DNA from: Pseudoluteimonas sp044226035 | GTDB lineage: Bacteria; Pseudomonadota; Gammaproteobacteria; Xanthomonadales; Xanthomonadaceae | Length of the DNA stretch: 64,000 nucleotides | Reading direction: 5' to 3' | Assembly (NCBI GenBank): GCA_044226035.1 | Contig: JBGAHT010000001.1 | Coordinates: 25,294-89,293 of the forward strand | Part shown: in pieces, positions 17,279-26,433 of the stretch | Position numbering within the stretch: the stretch's first letter is position 1 | Layout of the letters: each line of letters begins with the position of its first letter | The notes under the pieces: model-generated | Told to the model about the DNA's origin: nothing | Seen by the model: the letters and a program-made list of their open reading frames with translations, nothing else | Databases searched by the model: none | Made by a program: the position numbers and the translations under genes

Positions 17279-18691
17279 ATGCGCTTCGCCCCGCTGCTGC
17301 TCGCGCTCGCCATCGCCCTGCCCGTCCATGCGCAGCCGGCGACGACGACCATTCCGCAATCCGCGCTGGACAAGGCCGATGCGCTGCGCGAACGCGCGCT
17401 CGCCGACCGCACCGGCTGGAACGTGGTCGAATCGCTGACCACCGAAGTCGGCCCACGCCTGGCCGGCAGCGAGGCCGATGCGCGCGCGGTGGAATGGGCG
17501 AAGGCGAAGTTCAAGGCGCTGGGCTACGACAAGGTCTGGACCGAACCGGTGACCTTCCCGAAATGGGTGCGCCGCAGCGAACGCGCCGACGTGCTCGGCG
17601 CGCACGCGCAGCCGCTGGTCGTCACCGCGCTCGGCAACAGCCCCGGCGGAACGGTGGAGGGCGAAGTGGTGCGCTTTCCCGACCTCGCCGCGTTGGACGC
17701 CGCGCCCGAAGGTTCGCTCACGGGCAAGATCGCCTTCGTCGATTACCAGATGCAGCGCTATCGCGACGGCCACGACTACGGCGTCGGCGGTGGCGGCGGC
17801 ATCCGCGGCAAGGGCCCGTCGGCGGCGATCCGCAAGGGCGCGATCGGCTTCCTCATGCGTTCGGCCGGCACCGACACTTCGCGCGCGCCGCACACCGGCA
17901 TGACCGGCTTCGAGGACGGGCTGAAGCCGATTCCCTCCGCCGCGCTGTCGACCATCGATGCCGCGCAACTCGCGCGCCTGCTCGCGCTCGACCCGCGCAC
18001 GCGCGTGCGCCTCGCCCTCGATTGCGGCATCGAGGGCGACTACACCTCGCAGAACGTCATCGGCGAAATCAGCGGGCGCGGCCCGCACAAGGACGAGGTG
18101 GTGCTGATGGGCGGCCACCTCGATTCCTGGGACCCGGGCACCGGCGCGATCGACGATGCCGCCGGCGTGGCGATCGGCATGGCCGCGGGCGCGCTGCTGA
18201 AGCCGCTGCATCCGCAACGCACCATCCGCGTGGTCGCCTTCGCCAACGAGGAACGCGGCCTGTTCGGCGGCAGGGCCTACGCCGCCGTGCACGCGAAGGA
18301 AGTCGGCAGGCACCAGATCGTGTCGGAAAGCGATTTCGGCGCCGGCCGCATCTACAGTTTCAACAGCAACGCGCCCGATTCGGCGAAAGCGGCGATCGCG
18401 CAAATCGCGGGCGCGCTGAAGCCGCTCGGCATCGACGTCGTCGACGGCGAAGGCGGGCCGGAATCCGACGTGGGCCCGATCGCGCAACTCGGCGCGACCT
18501 GGGCCTCGCTCAGCCACGACGGCACGCATTACTTCGACTACCACCACAACGCCGAGGACACGCTCGACAAGATCGACCCGAACGACCTCGCCCAGAACGT
18601 CGCCGCCTACGCGGTGTTCGCGTGGCTCGCGGCGCAGGCGGACGGAAGCTTCGGCAGCGCGCCCAAGGCGGCTGGCGCGGGGGAGCACTGA
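17279..18691 (+). CDS. Secreted M28-family metallopeptidase
   Basis: 470 residues. Signal peptide at 1-19 (LLALAIALPVHA). A PA domain insert (about 130-230) precedes the M28 zinc domain: HLDSWDPGTGAIDDAAG supplies the first His and bridging Asp, FANEERGLFGG the catalytic Glu pair, the SESDFG segment an Asp ligand, and HHNAEDT the last His. The family comprises exported aminopeptidases and carboxypeptidases. It stands alone; ATG 17279 gives an export signal with little leader. Probably periplasmic or secreted, taking part in peptide scavenging. Confidence 0.93.
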   Translation: MRFAPLLLALAIALPVHAQPATTTIPQSALDKADALRERALADRTGWNVVESLTTEVGPRLAGSEADARAVEWAKAKFKALGYDKVWTEPVTFPKWVRRSERADVLGAHAQPLVVTALGNSPGGTVEGEVVRFPDLAALDAAPEGSLTGKIAFVDYQMQRYRDGHDYGVGGGGGIRGKGPSAAIRKGAIGFLMRSAGTDTSRAPHTGMTGFEDGLKPIPSAALSTIDAAQLARLLALDPRTRVRLALDCGIEGDYTSQNVIGEISGRGPHKDEVVLMGGHLDSWDPGTGAIDDAAGVAIGMAAGALLKPLHPQRTIRVVAFANEERGLFGGRAYAAVHAKEVGRHQIVSESDFGAGRIYSFNSNAPDSAKAAIAQIAGALKPLGIDVVDGEGGPESDVGPIAQLGATWASLSHDGTHYFDYHHNAEDTLDKIDPNDLAQNVAAYAVFAWLAAQADGSFGSAPKAAGAGEH

Positions 18692-18866
18692 CCCGCTTCG
18701 AAGGACGCGCTTCCGGCGCATCCGCCGACAGGCGGTCATGTTGCAGCGCGCAACAACCGCACCCCAATGGCCGGTCGCGACGGCCGATTCCGTCTTAATG
18801 GAAACCCAACACCGGGGCGAAAACCCCGTGCTAGCTTGGTTTCCGGGGAAAAAAAGGGGAGTCACG

Positions 18867-20738
18867 ATGATGCGCAAGTTGCTCTTGGCAGCCGCGTGTT
18901 TTTCCGCGGCGTTCTTCCTTCCGCTGCAGGCGCTCGCGACGCCGCAAGTGCAATTGACGGCATCGTTGCCCTCGCCGCAATCGACCGCGACCGCCGTGAG
19001 CCTGGCGGCCACCGGCTCGGATACCGATCCGGGCCTGCTCACCTATCGCTATTCGGTCGCCTACCGCGGCGCCTTCCACGTCGTCCGGGACTACAGCCAG
19101 GACAGCGGCTTCAACTGGGCGGGCACGGTGAGCGACGGGCTGTACCTGGTGCAGGTGGCGGTGCGCAACAACACGACGCAACAGGTCGCGAAGAAAAGCC
19201 TGCTGTTCCAGTTCCTGCCGCGCGTCGCCGGCACCCAGCCGGTGGTGAGCGCGACCGCCAATCCGCTGGTCGCCCTGTTCAGCGCGCCGGCCTGCGCCAC
19301 GGGCAGCAAGATCCGGGTGCGCTTCGATTCCACGACGAGCACCCCGGCGACCACCGACTGGCGCGCCTGCGATCCGGCTTCGACCAGCAACATCTATGTC
19401 GCCGGCATGCGCCAGCAGACCCGCTATACGATGGCCGCGCAGGTCCGCACTGCGGCGGGCGCGGTCACCACGGGCCCGAGCCTGTCGTTCCTCACCGGCA
19501 ACGGGCCGTCGAACCTGCCGGTCATCGCGCAGGTGGTCCCGCCCGATGCGAACACCAGCGGCGCCGACGACGTGCTGGTGGTCGATGCCCTCAGCATCGG
19601 CGCCTCGGCCGGATACCCGGTGGCGACCGACCTGTTCGGCCGACCGATCTGGTACTACGCCGCGTTCAACGATCCGGCCCAGGCCGGCGCGCTGCTGACC
19701 CGCGTGCTTCCCGGCGGGACGATGCTGACGATCGCCAACGGCAAGAATTCCGCCGACGCGACGACCTCGCTGCAGATCCTCCGCGAGATCGATTTCGCCG
19801 GCAACACGTTGCGCGAAACCAACGCGGCGCGGGTGCGCGAGCAGCTGCAGGCGATGGGACTGGCATCGAACTGCACGATGGGCGGCTCGATCTGCGTCGC
19901 CACCACCTTCCACCACGATGCGATCCGCCTGGCGAACGGCCACACCCTGGTGATCGGCAGCCAGGAACGCATGTTCCCGGCGGGAACCCAGGGCTCCACC
20001 TCGCCGGTGGACATCCTCGGCGACATCGTGGTCGACCTGGACCAGGATTTCCAGGTGGCGTGGTACTGGAATGCCTTCGATCACCTCGACGTCAACCGCG
20101 CGGCGATCCTGCACGAAACCTGCGCGAACCCGCAGACCGGCGGGTGCCCGCCGCTGCTGCTGGCGAACCTCGCCAACGACTGGCTGCATCCCAACGCGAT
20201 CCAGGTCACGTCCGACCACAACCTGCTCATCTCCGTGCGCCACCAGGACTGGGTGATCAAGGTCGATTACCGGGACGGCGCGGGCGACGGGCACGTGCTC
20301 TGGCGGCTGGGCGCCAACGGCGATTTCGCGCTCGCGTCCAGCGACCCGTATCCGTGGTTCACCCACCAGCACGATGCCGGGTTCGAAGCGAACGGAACCT
20401 TCACCGTGTTCGACAACGGCAACACCCGCGTCGCCGCCAACCCGGGCGTCGTCGAGAACAGCCGCGGCCAGGCCTACCAGATCGACGAGGCCAACCGGGT
20501 CGCGACCCTGGTCGTCAATTCCGACCTGGGGGTGTATTCGAATGCGCTCGGCAGCGCGCAGCGGCTCGGCAACGGCAACTACCACTTCCTGGCCGGCTTC
20601 ATCACCCCGGGACCGACCCAGAACAGCCAGTCGGTCGAAGTGCTGCCGGACGGAACGAACAACATGCGCTACCAATCGCCGCAGCTGGCCTACCGCAGCT
20701 TCCGCATGCCGAGCCTGTACTCGCCGCCGGGCACCTGA
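18867..20738 (+). CDS. Secreted arylsulfotransferase (ASST)-like protein
   Basis: 623 residues from ATG 18867 behind a ribosome site (aaggggag); another ATG follows at 18870. Signal peptide about 1-26. Residues 27-200 form a fibronectin/Ig-like front, and residues about 220-610 form an ASST-type beta-propeller with histidine/asparagine motifs TTFHHDAIRL, DWLHPNAIQV and FTHQHDAGFEANG followed by FDNGNTR. ASST enzymes transfer sulfate between phenols without PAPS and use a catalytic His; which of these histidines would serve is not settled. It is the first of four exported genes in a row. It could be enzymatically inactive and act as a binding protein. Confidence 0.78.
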   Translation: MMRKLLLAAACFSAAFFLPLQALATPQVQLTASLPSPQSTATAVSLAATGSDTDPGLLTYRYSVAYRGAFHVVRDYSQDSGFNWAGTVSDGLYLVQVAVRNNTTQQVAKKSLLFQFLPRVAGTQPVVSATANPLVALFSAPACATGSKIRVRFDSTTSTPATTDWRACDPASTSNIYVAGMRQQTRYTMAAQVRTAAGAVTTGPSLSFLTGNGPSNLPVIAQVVPPDANTSGADDVLVVDALSIGASAGYPVATDLFGRPIWYYAAFNDPAQAGALLTRVLPGGTMLTIANGKNSADATTSLQILREIDFAGNTLRETNAARVREQLQAMGLASNCTMGGSICVATTFHHDAIRLANGHTLVIGSQERMFPAGTQGSTSPVDILGDIVVDLDQDFQVAWYWNAFDHLDVNRAAILHETCANPQTGGCPPLLLANLANDWLHPNAIQVTSDHNLLISVRHQDWVIKVDYRDGAGDGHVLWRLGANGDFALASSDPYPWFTHQHDAGFEANGTFTVFDNGNTRVAANPGVVENSRGQAYQIDEANRVATLVVNSDLGVYSNALGSAQRLGNGNYHFLAGFITPGPTQNSQSVEVLPDGTNNMRYQSPQLAYRSFRMPSLYSPPGT

Positions 20739-20967
20739 CGCGACCGGCCCGCGCGACCGCCGTGGTTGCGCGGGCATCGGCGGCGGCGATCGATGCCGGG
20801 CCACCGCGCTGCGTCCCGGAGCGGATCGCGAGGAAGGCGTCCCGCGCGGCGAAGCCTGTCCGGTCCGGGCCACTTCCGTCGTTGAACCAGCAAAGGCGAA
20901 GCGACGGCGGCGGAATGGCGGGGCGGGCCGTTGCATGCGACATGCCGAAAACGGAAAGGGGGATCAC

Positions 20968-22386
20968 GTGAGGCGTCTGCTCCGGGGCTGCTTGCTGCTT
21001 GCCTTGTCGATTCCCGCGATGCCCGCGACGGCGGATCCGTTCGTGGAATCGGTCGGCGACGCGTTCATCGCCAACCTGCCTCCGGGCTGGAACGTCACGA
21101 CCGGGTCCTGGGTGTATTTCGACGCGATCGGCTGCTTCACCACCCCGGGATACACCTGTTACGGCGACAACCCCGCGAGCCCGTACGGGTCGCCGTACTT
21201 CGGCGAGTTCGGCGCGAATCCCAACCTGGCCACCCTGCAGCTCGGCGCGGACGAAGCGGTCGTCGTCGTCTTCCGCACGCCGCCGCAGATGCGCTACTAC
21301 TCGTTCAACCAGTACCTGTTCAAGCGCGCCGACAGCAGCACCGAAATCTTCGGCAGCATGAGCGAGGCCCTCAACCTGAAACGGCTGGGCACCACGGGTT
21401 CCCCCGAACCCGGCGCCAGTCCGTTCGATTCCTACGCGGCCCTGGTCTGGACCGCCGACCAGTCCACCTTCGACAGCGTGCGGGCGGACCTGGTGGAAAG
21501 CGGCCTGCCGACGACCGCGATCAACTTCCTGCCGCTTCCGCAGGCCATCCCGGCGAACGCCTCCGGGCCCGGCTACGACCTGCACATGGGCCACGGCGCG
21601 TCCGCCGACGTCTTCAACCTGCTGATGCGGACCGCATTCCCCGGCGACCAGGCGGCGTTCGACGCGTACGTGGGGGAGAACCCGTATTACGTGCTGCGCG
21701 TGGGCCCGGGCACGCACCTGCCGCCGAATCCGGCGCCGGTGATCGGCTACCCGCCCGATGCCTCGGGCATCGCGGAAAGCGCCAGCCTGCAGGCGGCGCT
21801 GAATCGGCTGGTGTCGGACATCGGCAAGCGCTACGGCGGCGCCTACTCGTTCAAGCAGCAGACGAGCACCTACACCTCGCACGTCGGCTGGAACTGCATC
21901 TCCGAGCTGTCCGAATGCACCGGCGACAACTACGACTCGCTCTACTCCCGCGACGACTCGACGTTCATCCGGGTCGGCAACCTGCAGGATTTCATCATCG
22001 TCGTCGGCGTGAACCACGTGGCCGCGGGCAAGGCGACCTACGCCAGCTCCGCGGTCTACGACAGCAAGAAGCTGGCGAGCATCGTCTCCATCACCGACGC
22101 CGACATGAGCTCGCAGAGCGCGCTCTACCACGCCGGCGTGACCAACCCCCGCGATCCGCGCGTCCGCAGCTACCGCGGGCTGTACGCCTACATGTTCTCC
22201 TACGACTGCGCCGGCAAGCAGTACTGCGCCCCGATCCCGCCGCCGACGGCGTCCAACCCGGTCGGGCTGCGGCCGGGCGCGCCGTTCTTCGTGCTCGGGC
22301 GCAGCTACCTGGAGCCGCACACGCTGGTGCGCCCCTCGCAGTTCGAGGTGGTCCAGCACCAGGTGTTCCTCGGCAGCAAGAAATGA
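20968..22386 (+). CDS. Secreted protein of unknown family
   Basis: 472 residues from GTG 20968 behind a strong aaaggggg ribosome site. Signal peptide MRRLLRGCLLLALSIPAMPA type, cleavage near ATA-DPF. I recognise no domain. Visible points: several cysteine pairs (GCFTTPGYTC, WNCISELSEC, YDCAGKQYC) suggest disulfides, a DDST/DNYDS acidic stretch around residue 310, and a regular alternation of aromatic residues as in beta-rich folds. It lies between the ASST-like protein (229 bp before) and the propeller pair (34 bp after), so it probably works with them outside the cell. Confidence 0.8.
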   Translation: MRRLLRGCLLLALSIPAMPATADPFVESVGDAFIANLPPGWNVTTGSWVYFDAIGCFTTPGYTCYGDNPASPYGSPYFGEFGANPNLATLQLGADEAVVVVFRTPPQMRYYSFNQYLFKRADSSTEIFGSMSEALNLKRLGTTGSPEPGASPFDSYAALVWTADQSTFDSVRADLVESGLPTTAINFLPLPQAIPANASGPGYDLHMGHGASADVFNLLMRTAFPGDQAAFDAYVGENPYYVLRVGPGTHLPPNPAPVIGYPPDASGIAESASLQAALNRLVSDIGKRYGGAYSFKQQTSTYTSHVGWNCISELSECTGDNYDSLYSRDDSTFIRVGNLQDFIIVVGVNHVAAGKATYASSAVYDSKKLASIVSITDADMSSQSALYHAGVTNPRDPRVRSYRGLYAYMFSYDCAGKQYCAPIPPPTASNPVGLRPGAPFFVLGRSYLEPHTLVRPSQFEVVQHQVFLGSKK

Positions 22387-22420
22387 TGCGGTTCCCGTTC
22401 CCTTTCGCGGAGGTGGTTCC

Positions 22421-23662
22421 ATGTTGAAGTCCTGTCACGCGGCCCTGGTCGCCATCGCCGTCCTGGTCGGCGGCGCAATGACCCCGGGGACCGCCGCCGC
22501 GGATTGCACGCCGAGCTTCCGCGAGGTCGCCACCGGCGGCTTCGGCAACCGCTACAACCTGTATGCCTGGAGCATGCAGGTGTTCAACGGCCGCCTGTTC
22601 GTCGGCACCATGAACCAGAAGACCGGCGGCGAGATCTGGGCCTACGACGGCGCGCAGTGGCAGAAGGTGCTGCAGCAGAACCTGCGCAGGACCGGCAATA
22701 CCGGCTTCCGCAGCATGGTCATCTTCCGCGGGTTCCTCTACACCGGCGGCACCAACGACACCAACGGCGCCGAACTGTGGCGCACGGCCGACGGCGTGCG
22801 CTGGCGCAAGATCGTGTCTGGCGGCTTCGGCGACAAGAACAACGAATCGGTGCGCGGCGTGGCCGTGTTCCACAACCAGTTGTACATCGGGCTGCAGAAC
22901 GCGTCGGGCAGCGGCGGGCAGCTGTGGCGCAGCAGCAACGGCCTGGCCTTCGAACCGGTGAACACCGACGGCTTCGGCGACGCCACCAACATCTCCATGC
23001 ACAGCATGGCGATCCTGAAGGACCAGCTCTACATCGGCACCAAGAACAAGGACACGCTGATCCAGGTCTGGCGCACCAGCGACGGCGACCATTACGAGCA
23101 GGTCGTCGGCCCCAACGCGGCCATCGCGTCCGGCTTCGGCATCCCGGGCAACATCCTCACCCAGTCGATGTACGTCTACAACGACGTGCTCTACCTGGGC
23201 ACCGGCAACGCCAAGGACAACGGCGATCCGCTGAACGGCTTCAGCGTGATGCGCACGTCCAACGGCACCCAGTGGCAGCCGATCACCGTCAACGGCGCGG
23301 GCGACATCGACAACCGCTTCGCCTGGCGCTTCTTCGCCTACCAGGGCTACCTGTGGATGGGCGTCGGCAACTTCAACATCGAGAACGGAGAAGGCGGACA
23401 GGCGTTGCGCAGCCTCACCGGCAACCAGGGCAGCTGGGAAATGATGGTCGGCCCGAACGGCACCTACGCGCCCACCGGTTTCGGCAACTGGATGAACTGG
23501 GGCATCCGCACCTTCGCCGAATACAACGGCAAGCTCTACCTCGGCACCGCGCAGTGCTGGCAGGACTGGTGCGACCCGGACGTGACCGGCGCGGAAATCT
23601 GGGAATGGTCCGGCGAAACCTGCCCGGTGGCCGGAGCGAGGAAGGCCCTGCGGCCCGAGTAG
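22421..23662 (+). CDS. Secreted seven-repeat beta-propeller protein, copy 1
   Basis: 413 residues with signal peptide 1-27 (mature start DCTPSFREV). Seven repeats of about 50 residues can be followed by their strand motif: RLFVGTMN, FLYTGGTN, QLYIGLQN, QLYIGTKN, VLYLGTGN, YLWMGVGN, KLYLGTAQ. Each is followed by a GAELWR or similar Trp/Arg strand. This spacing predicts a seven-bladed beta-propeller. The ending ARKALRPE and a C-W...C pair are shared with the next gene. Ligand unknown; no catalytic residues are evident. Start ATG 22421 is 34 bp after the previous gene, so an operon is likely. Confidence 0.82.
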   Translation: MLKSCHAALVAIAVLVGGAMTPGTAAADCTPSFREVATGGFGNRYNLYAWSMQVFNGRLFVGTMNQKTGGEIWAYDGAQWQKVLQQNLRRTGNTGFRSMVIFRGFLYTGGTNDTNGAELWRTADGVRWRKIVSGGFGDKNNESVRGVAVFHNQLYIGLQNASGSGGQLWRSSNGLAFEPVNTDGFGDATNISMHSMAILKDQLYIGTKNKDTLIQVWRTSDGDHYEQVVGPNAAIASGFGIPGNILTQSMYVYNDVLYLGTGNAKDNGDPLNGFSVMRTSNGTQWQPITVNGAGDIDNRFAWRFFAYQGYLWMGVGNFNIENGEGGQALRSLTGNQGSWEMMVGPNGTYAPTGFGNWMNWGIRTFAEYNGKLYLGTAQCWQDWCDPDVTGAEIWEWSGETCPVAGARKALRPE

Positions 23663-23744
23663 GCGGATCGATCGGAACGAGAGCGAGGCGATCGGGCCGA
23701 CGCAAGCAGACGGATCGCCTCCCGCGTCGATCAAGGAGGTTGTC

Positions 23745-24980
23745 ATGTTCAAGCCTTGTCGGATGGCCCTGGTCGCCGTGCTGCTCGGGTGCCTCGCGTC
23801 CCCGGCGACGGCCCTGGCGGACTGCACGCCGAGTTTCCGCATGGTCAATACCGGCGGCTTCGGCAATCGCTTCAACCTCTACGCCTGGAGCATGCAGGTG
23901 TTCCAGGACCGGTTGTACGTCGGCACGTTCAACCAGACCACCGGCGGCGAGATCTGGGCCTACGACGGCACGCAGTGGACGCAGGTGTTGCAGCGGAGCC
24001 TTCCCGAGACCGGCAACGAAGGCTTCCGCAGCATGATCGTGTTCAACGGCTACCTGTACGCCGGCACCTACAACACCGTCGCCGGTGCCGAGGTGTGGCG
24101 CACGCCCGACGGCATGCACTGGACGCAACTCGTGGCCGATGGCTTCGGCGACACCAGCAACAAGGCGGTCCGCGGCGTCGCGGTGTTCCAGGGCCAGCTC
24201 TACATCGGCACGCAGAACGAGTTCGGCAACGGCGGCCAGCTCTGGCGCAGCGCCGACGGCACGACCTTCCTGCCGGTCAGCACCGACGGGCTGGGCGATC
24301 CGTCCAATTCCGCGATGCACAGCATGGCGGTGTTCCGCAAGCAGCTCTACATCGGCACCAAGAACCAGAACACGATGTTGCAGGTGTGGCGCACCGCCGA
24401 CGGCGAGCACTACGAGCAGGTGGTCGGCCCGGATGCCGCGGTGCCGTCGGGCTTCGGCATCCAGGACAACAACGCGACCATGTCGATGTACGTCTACGGC
24501 AACATGCTGTACGTGGGCACCGGCAACTTCGACCAGGACGGTTTCGCGTCCCAGGGCTTCGGCGTGTATCGCACCCGCGACGGGCTGCAATACGCAACCA
24601 TCAACGCCAACGGCGCCGGCGACATCGACAACCGCTTCGCATGGCGCTTCATGGCCTACGAGAACCAGCTGTGGCTGGGCATGGGCAACTTCAACATCCT
24701 CGCCGGGGAAGGCGGCCAGGCCGCGCGCAGCCCCGACGGCAACCGCAACGACTGGCAGATGATGGTCGGCCAGAACGGCGCGTACGCGCCCACCGGCTTC
24801 GGCAACTCGATGAACTGGGGCATCCGCAGTTTCGCCGTTTACCACGACAAGCTGTACGTCGGCACCGCGCAGTGCTGGAAGCCCTGGTGCGCGCAGTACG
24901 TGACCGGCACGGAAGTGTGGGAATGGTCGGGCGAGGCCTGCCCCGTGGCCGGGTCGAGGAAAGCGTTGCGACCCGAGTGA
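23745..24980 (+). CDS. Secreted seven-repeat beta-propeller protein, copy 2
   Basis: 411 residues, clearly paralogous to the previous gene along the whole length (same mature start DCTPSFR, same seven repeat strands RLYVGTFN through KLYVGTAQ, and same SRKALRPE end), arising by tandem duplication. Differences cluster in loops between blades, for instance NTVAGAEVWR versus NDTNGAELWR. Signal peptide about 1-27. An aaggagg ribosome site (23731-23737) precedes ATG 23745 by 7 bp. The 82-bp spacer does not look like a terminator. The two copies may bind different ligands or form a hetero-assembly. Confidence 0.82.
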   Translation: MFKPCRMALVAVLLGCLASPATALADCTPSFRMVNTGGFGNRFNLYAWSMQVFQDRLYVGTFNQTTGGEIWAYDGTQWTQVLQRSLPETGNEGFRSMIVFNGYLYAGTYNTVAGAEVWRTPDGMHWTQLVADGFGDTSNKAVRGVAVFQGQLYIGTQNEFGNGGQLWRSADGTTFLPVSTDGLGDPSNSAMHSMAVFRKQLYIGTKNQNTMLQVWRTADGEHYEQVVGPDAAVPSGFGIQDNNATMSMYVYGNMLYVGTGNFDQDGFASQGFGVYRTRDGLQYATINANGAGDIDNRFAWRFMAYENQLWLGMGNFNILAGEGGQAARSPDGNRNDWQMMVGQNGAYAPTGFGNSMNWGIRSFAVYHDKLYVGTAQCWKPWCAQYVTGTEVWEWSGEACPVAGSRKALRPE

Positions 24981-25130
24981 AGGGAATCATGCAGGGCGGA
25001 TGCATGCCCCGTCGACGCTTTGGTGGGAGCGACGGAAGTCGCGGCATCGTCGATCGTGCCGCGGCCTCAGCGATTGGGCGGGTTGATTACCCCTGTCCCA
25101 TAAGTCTGAAAATCGGCGTGCAACTCAGCC

Positions 25131-25343
25131 CTATTTTGCGTGCTTCCCAAAGAAAATTAGCGCCCCAAGAAACAAGCCTCCCGCAATGAGAAGCAACCCC
25201 AGTAGCTTGTCATGGTTTCCGAATGCGACCAAAAGCATCCTGGAGACGGGTGATTTTGTCTCAAATAATAAAAAAATGATCCAAAAATGAGCAGAATCAG
25301 AGGTGCGAGGTACTTCCGCAATGTCTTTATTTCTTTTCACCAT
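25131..25343 (-). CDS. Small membrane protein, AT-richer than neighbours
   Basis: 70 residues, with two hydrophobic segments (HFWIIFLLF and LLGLLLIAGGLFLGALIFF) and a basic tail. Its GC content is visibly lower than that of genes around it. The start (ATG at 25343) lies inside the end of the upstream small gene (overlap 17 bp), so they look translationally linked. No family recognised. It could be a small transferred unit, but no repeats or recombinase mark its ends. Confidence 0.5.
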   Translation of the reverse strand: MVKRNKDIAEVPRTSDSAHFWIIFLLFETKSPVSRMLLVAFGNHDKLLGLLLIAGGLFLGALIFFGKHAK

Positions 25344-25497
25344 CTTTCTTAAACATAACCATCCCCATCACGATTAACCCAACTCCGATTGGGTACTTGT
25401 AACTTCCCAAGTCGACATGAGACCGAGGAATCCGGCCCGTTGGTGATGACATGATGGCAACTCCTGCCAAGACAGCGATCAGCGCACACATCTTCAT
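25327..25497 (-). CDS. Very small membrane protein, AT-richer
   Basis: 56 residues from ATG 25497; the open frame upstream (to 25575) has ordinary high GC and is less likely coding. One N-terminal hydrophobic segment (signal or anchor, CALIAVLAGVAIM) and one C-terminal segment (YPIGVGLIVMGMVMF) before a KKDGEKK tail. Pairs with the 70-residue gene. Function unknown. Confidence 0.45.
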   Translation of the reverse strand: MKMCALIAVLAGVAIMSSPTGRIPRSHVDLGSYKYPIGVGLIVMGMVMFKKDGEKK

Positions 25498-25605
25498 TGA
25501 TTTGGACGCCAGTTTGCTTGCTGTTGTCGATCGCTGCGGAAGCGACCAATAAAGGGGGCGGAGGATCAAAGCCATTCCGAGGCCATGCCCTCGGCGGTTC
25601 GGGCA

Positions 25606-26433
25606 TCAACGCCGCGCGCGAAGCACCCATTGCGCTTCCGGCAAACCGCGTTCCGGATCGCGGACGCGCAACGCCTCGGCTTCGGCGAAACCGCATTCGC
25701 GCATCGCGTCGAGCAGGTCCCAGCCGAAGTGGTGGAAGCACAGCACCCCACCGCCGAGCGGATCGCCGTGGTATTCCGGCGGCTGTTGCAGGAAGTCGAT
25801 GCTGCCATCGGCGCGCAGGCGCGCGATCTCGCGGCTTCCGGCATTCGTCCAATGCCACGGCACTGTCAGCAGCAACGCGCCGCCGGGCTTGAGCACGCGC
25901 GCGAATTCGCCCAGCGCGGCGCGGAAATCCGGAACGTGTTCGAGCACGTCCAGGCACAGGATCGCGTCCAGGGAGGCGTCGGCGAAGCGCAGCCTGGTCG
26001 CGTCGCCATGCCGCACCCAGGTCCACGCGCGCTGGCGCCACAGCCATGCCGAGAGCTTCAGCCGCTTCGCCAGGGACGGCTGGAATTCGCTGCCGGACAG
26101 GCGCGGGAAACGCCGGCGCAGGGCGATGAACAGCGGGCTGGCCTGCTCGGTGAGGTGGATGCGCGGATGCGGTTTCGGCGCGAGTTCCCGCAGCATCGCG
26201 GCGGTCGCCGCGCGCTGGCGCGAGTTGCAGCCGCAGGCGCTGCAGCGAAGCGCTTCGCGCAGGGTCTGCGGCGGCGGTTCGCCCTGCTTCCAGTCGACGT
26301 CGAAACCGGACTCGCTGCCGCAGGCATCGCAGGCGCCCGGCCAGTGCCGCTGCGTGGCCGCGACCTGCGCGTGCACTGCGCCGGAGGCCCGCCACGCGGC
26401 GTCATCGCGGTAGGACTCGACGGACTCAGGCAT
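25606..26433 (-). CDS. SAM-dependent methyltransferase with zinc-binding N-terminus
   Basis: 275 residues from ATG 26433 (ATG 26445 also possible). N-terminus has CDACGSESG and CSACGCNSRQRA, a four-cysteine zinc-knuckle-like module also seen in methyltransferases that work on sugars or proteins. The class I methyltransferase core has DAILCLDVLEHVPD and LKPGGALLLTVPW. The start overlaps the end of the RND pump gene by 8 bp, implying one transcript with the pump. Substrate unknown; a link to pump biology would be surprising. Confidence 0.83.
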   Translation of the reverse strand: MPESVESYRDDAAWRASGAVHAQVAATQRHWPGACDACGSESGFDVDWKQGEPPPQTLREALRCSACGCNSRQRAATAAMLRELAPKPHPRIHLTEQASPLFIALRRRFPRLSGSEFQPSLAKRLKLSAWLWRQRAWTWVRHGDATRLRFADASLDAILCLDVLEHVPDFRAALGEFARVLKPGGALLLTVPWHWTNAGSREIARLRADGSIDFLQQPPEYHGDPLGGGVLCFHHFGWDLLDAMRECGFAEAEALRVRDPERGLPEAQWVLRARR

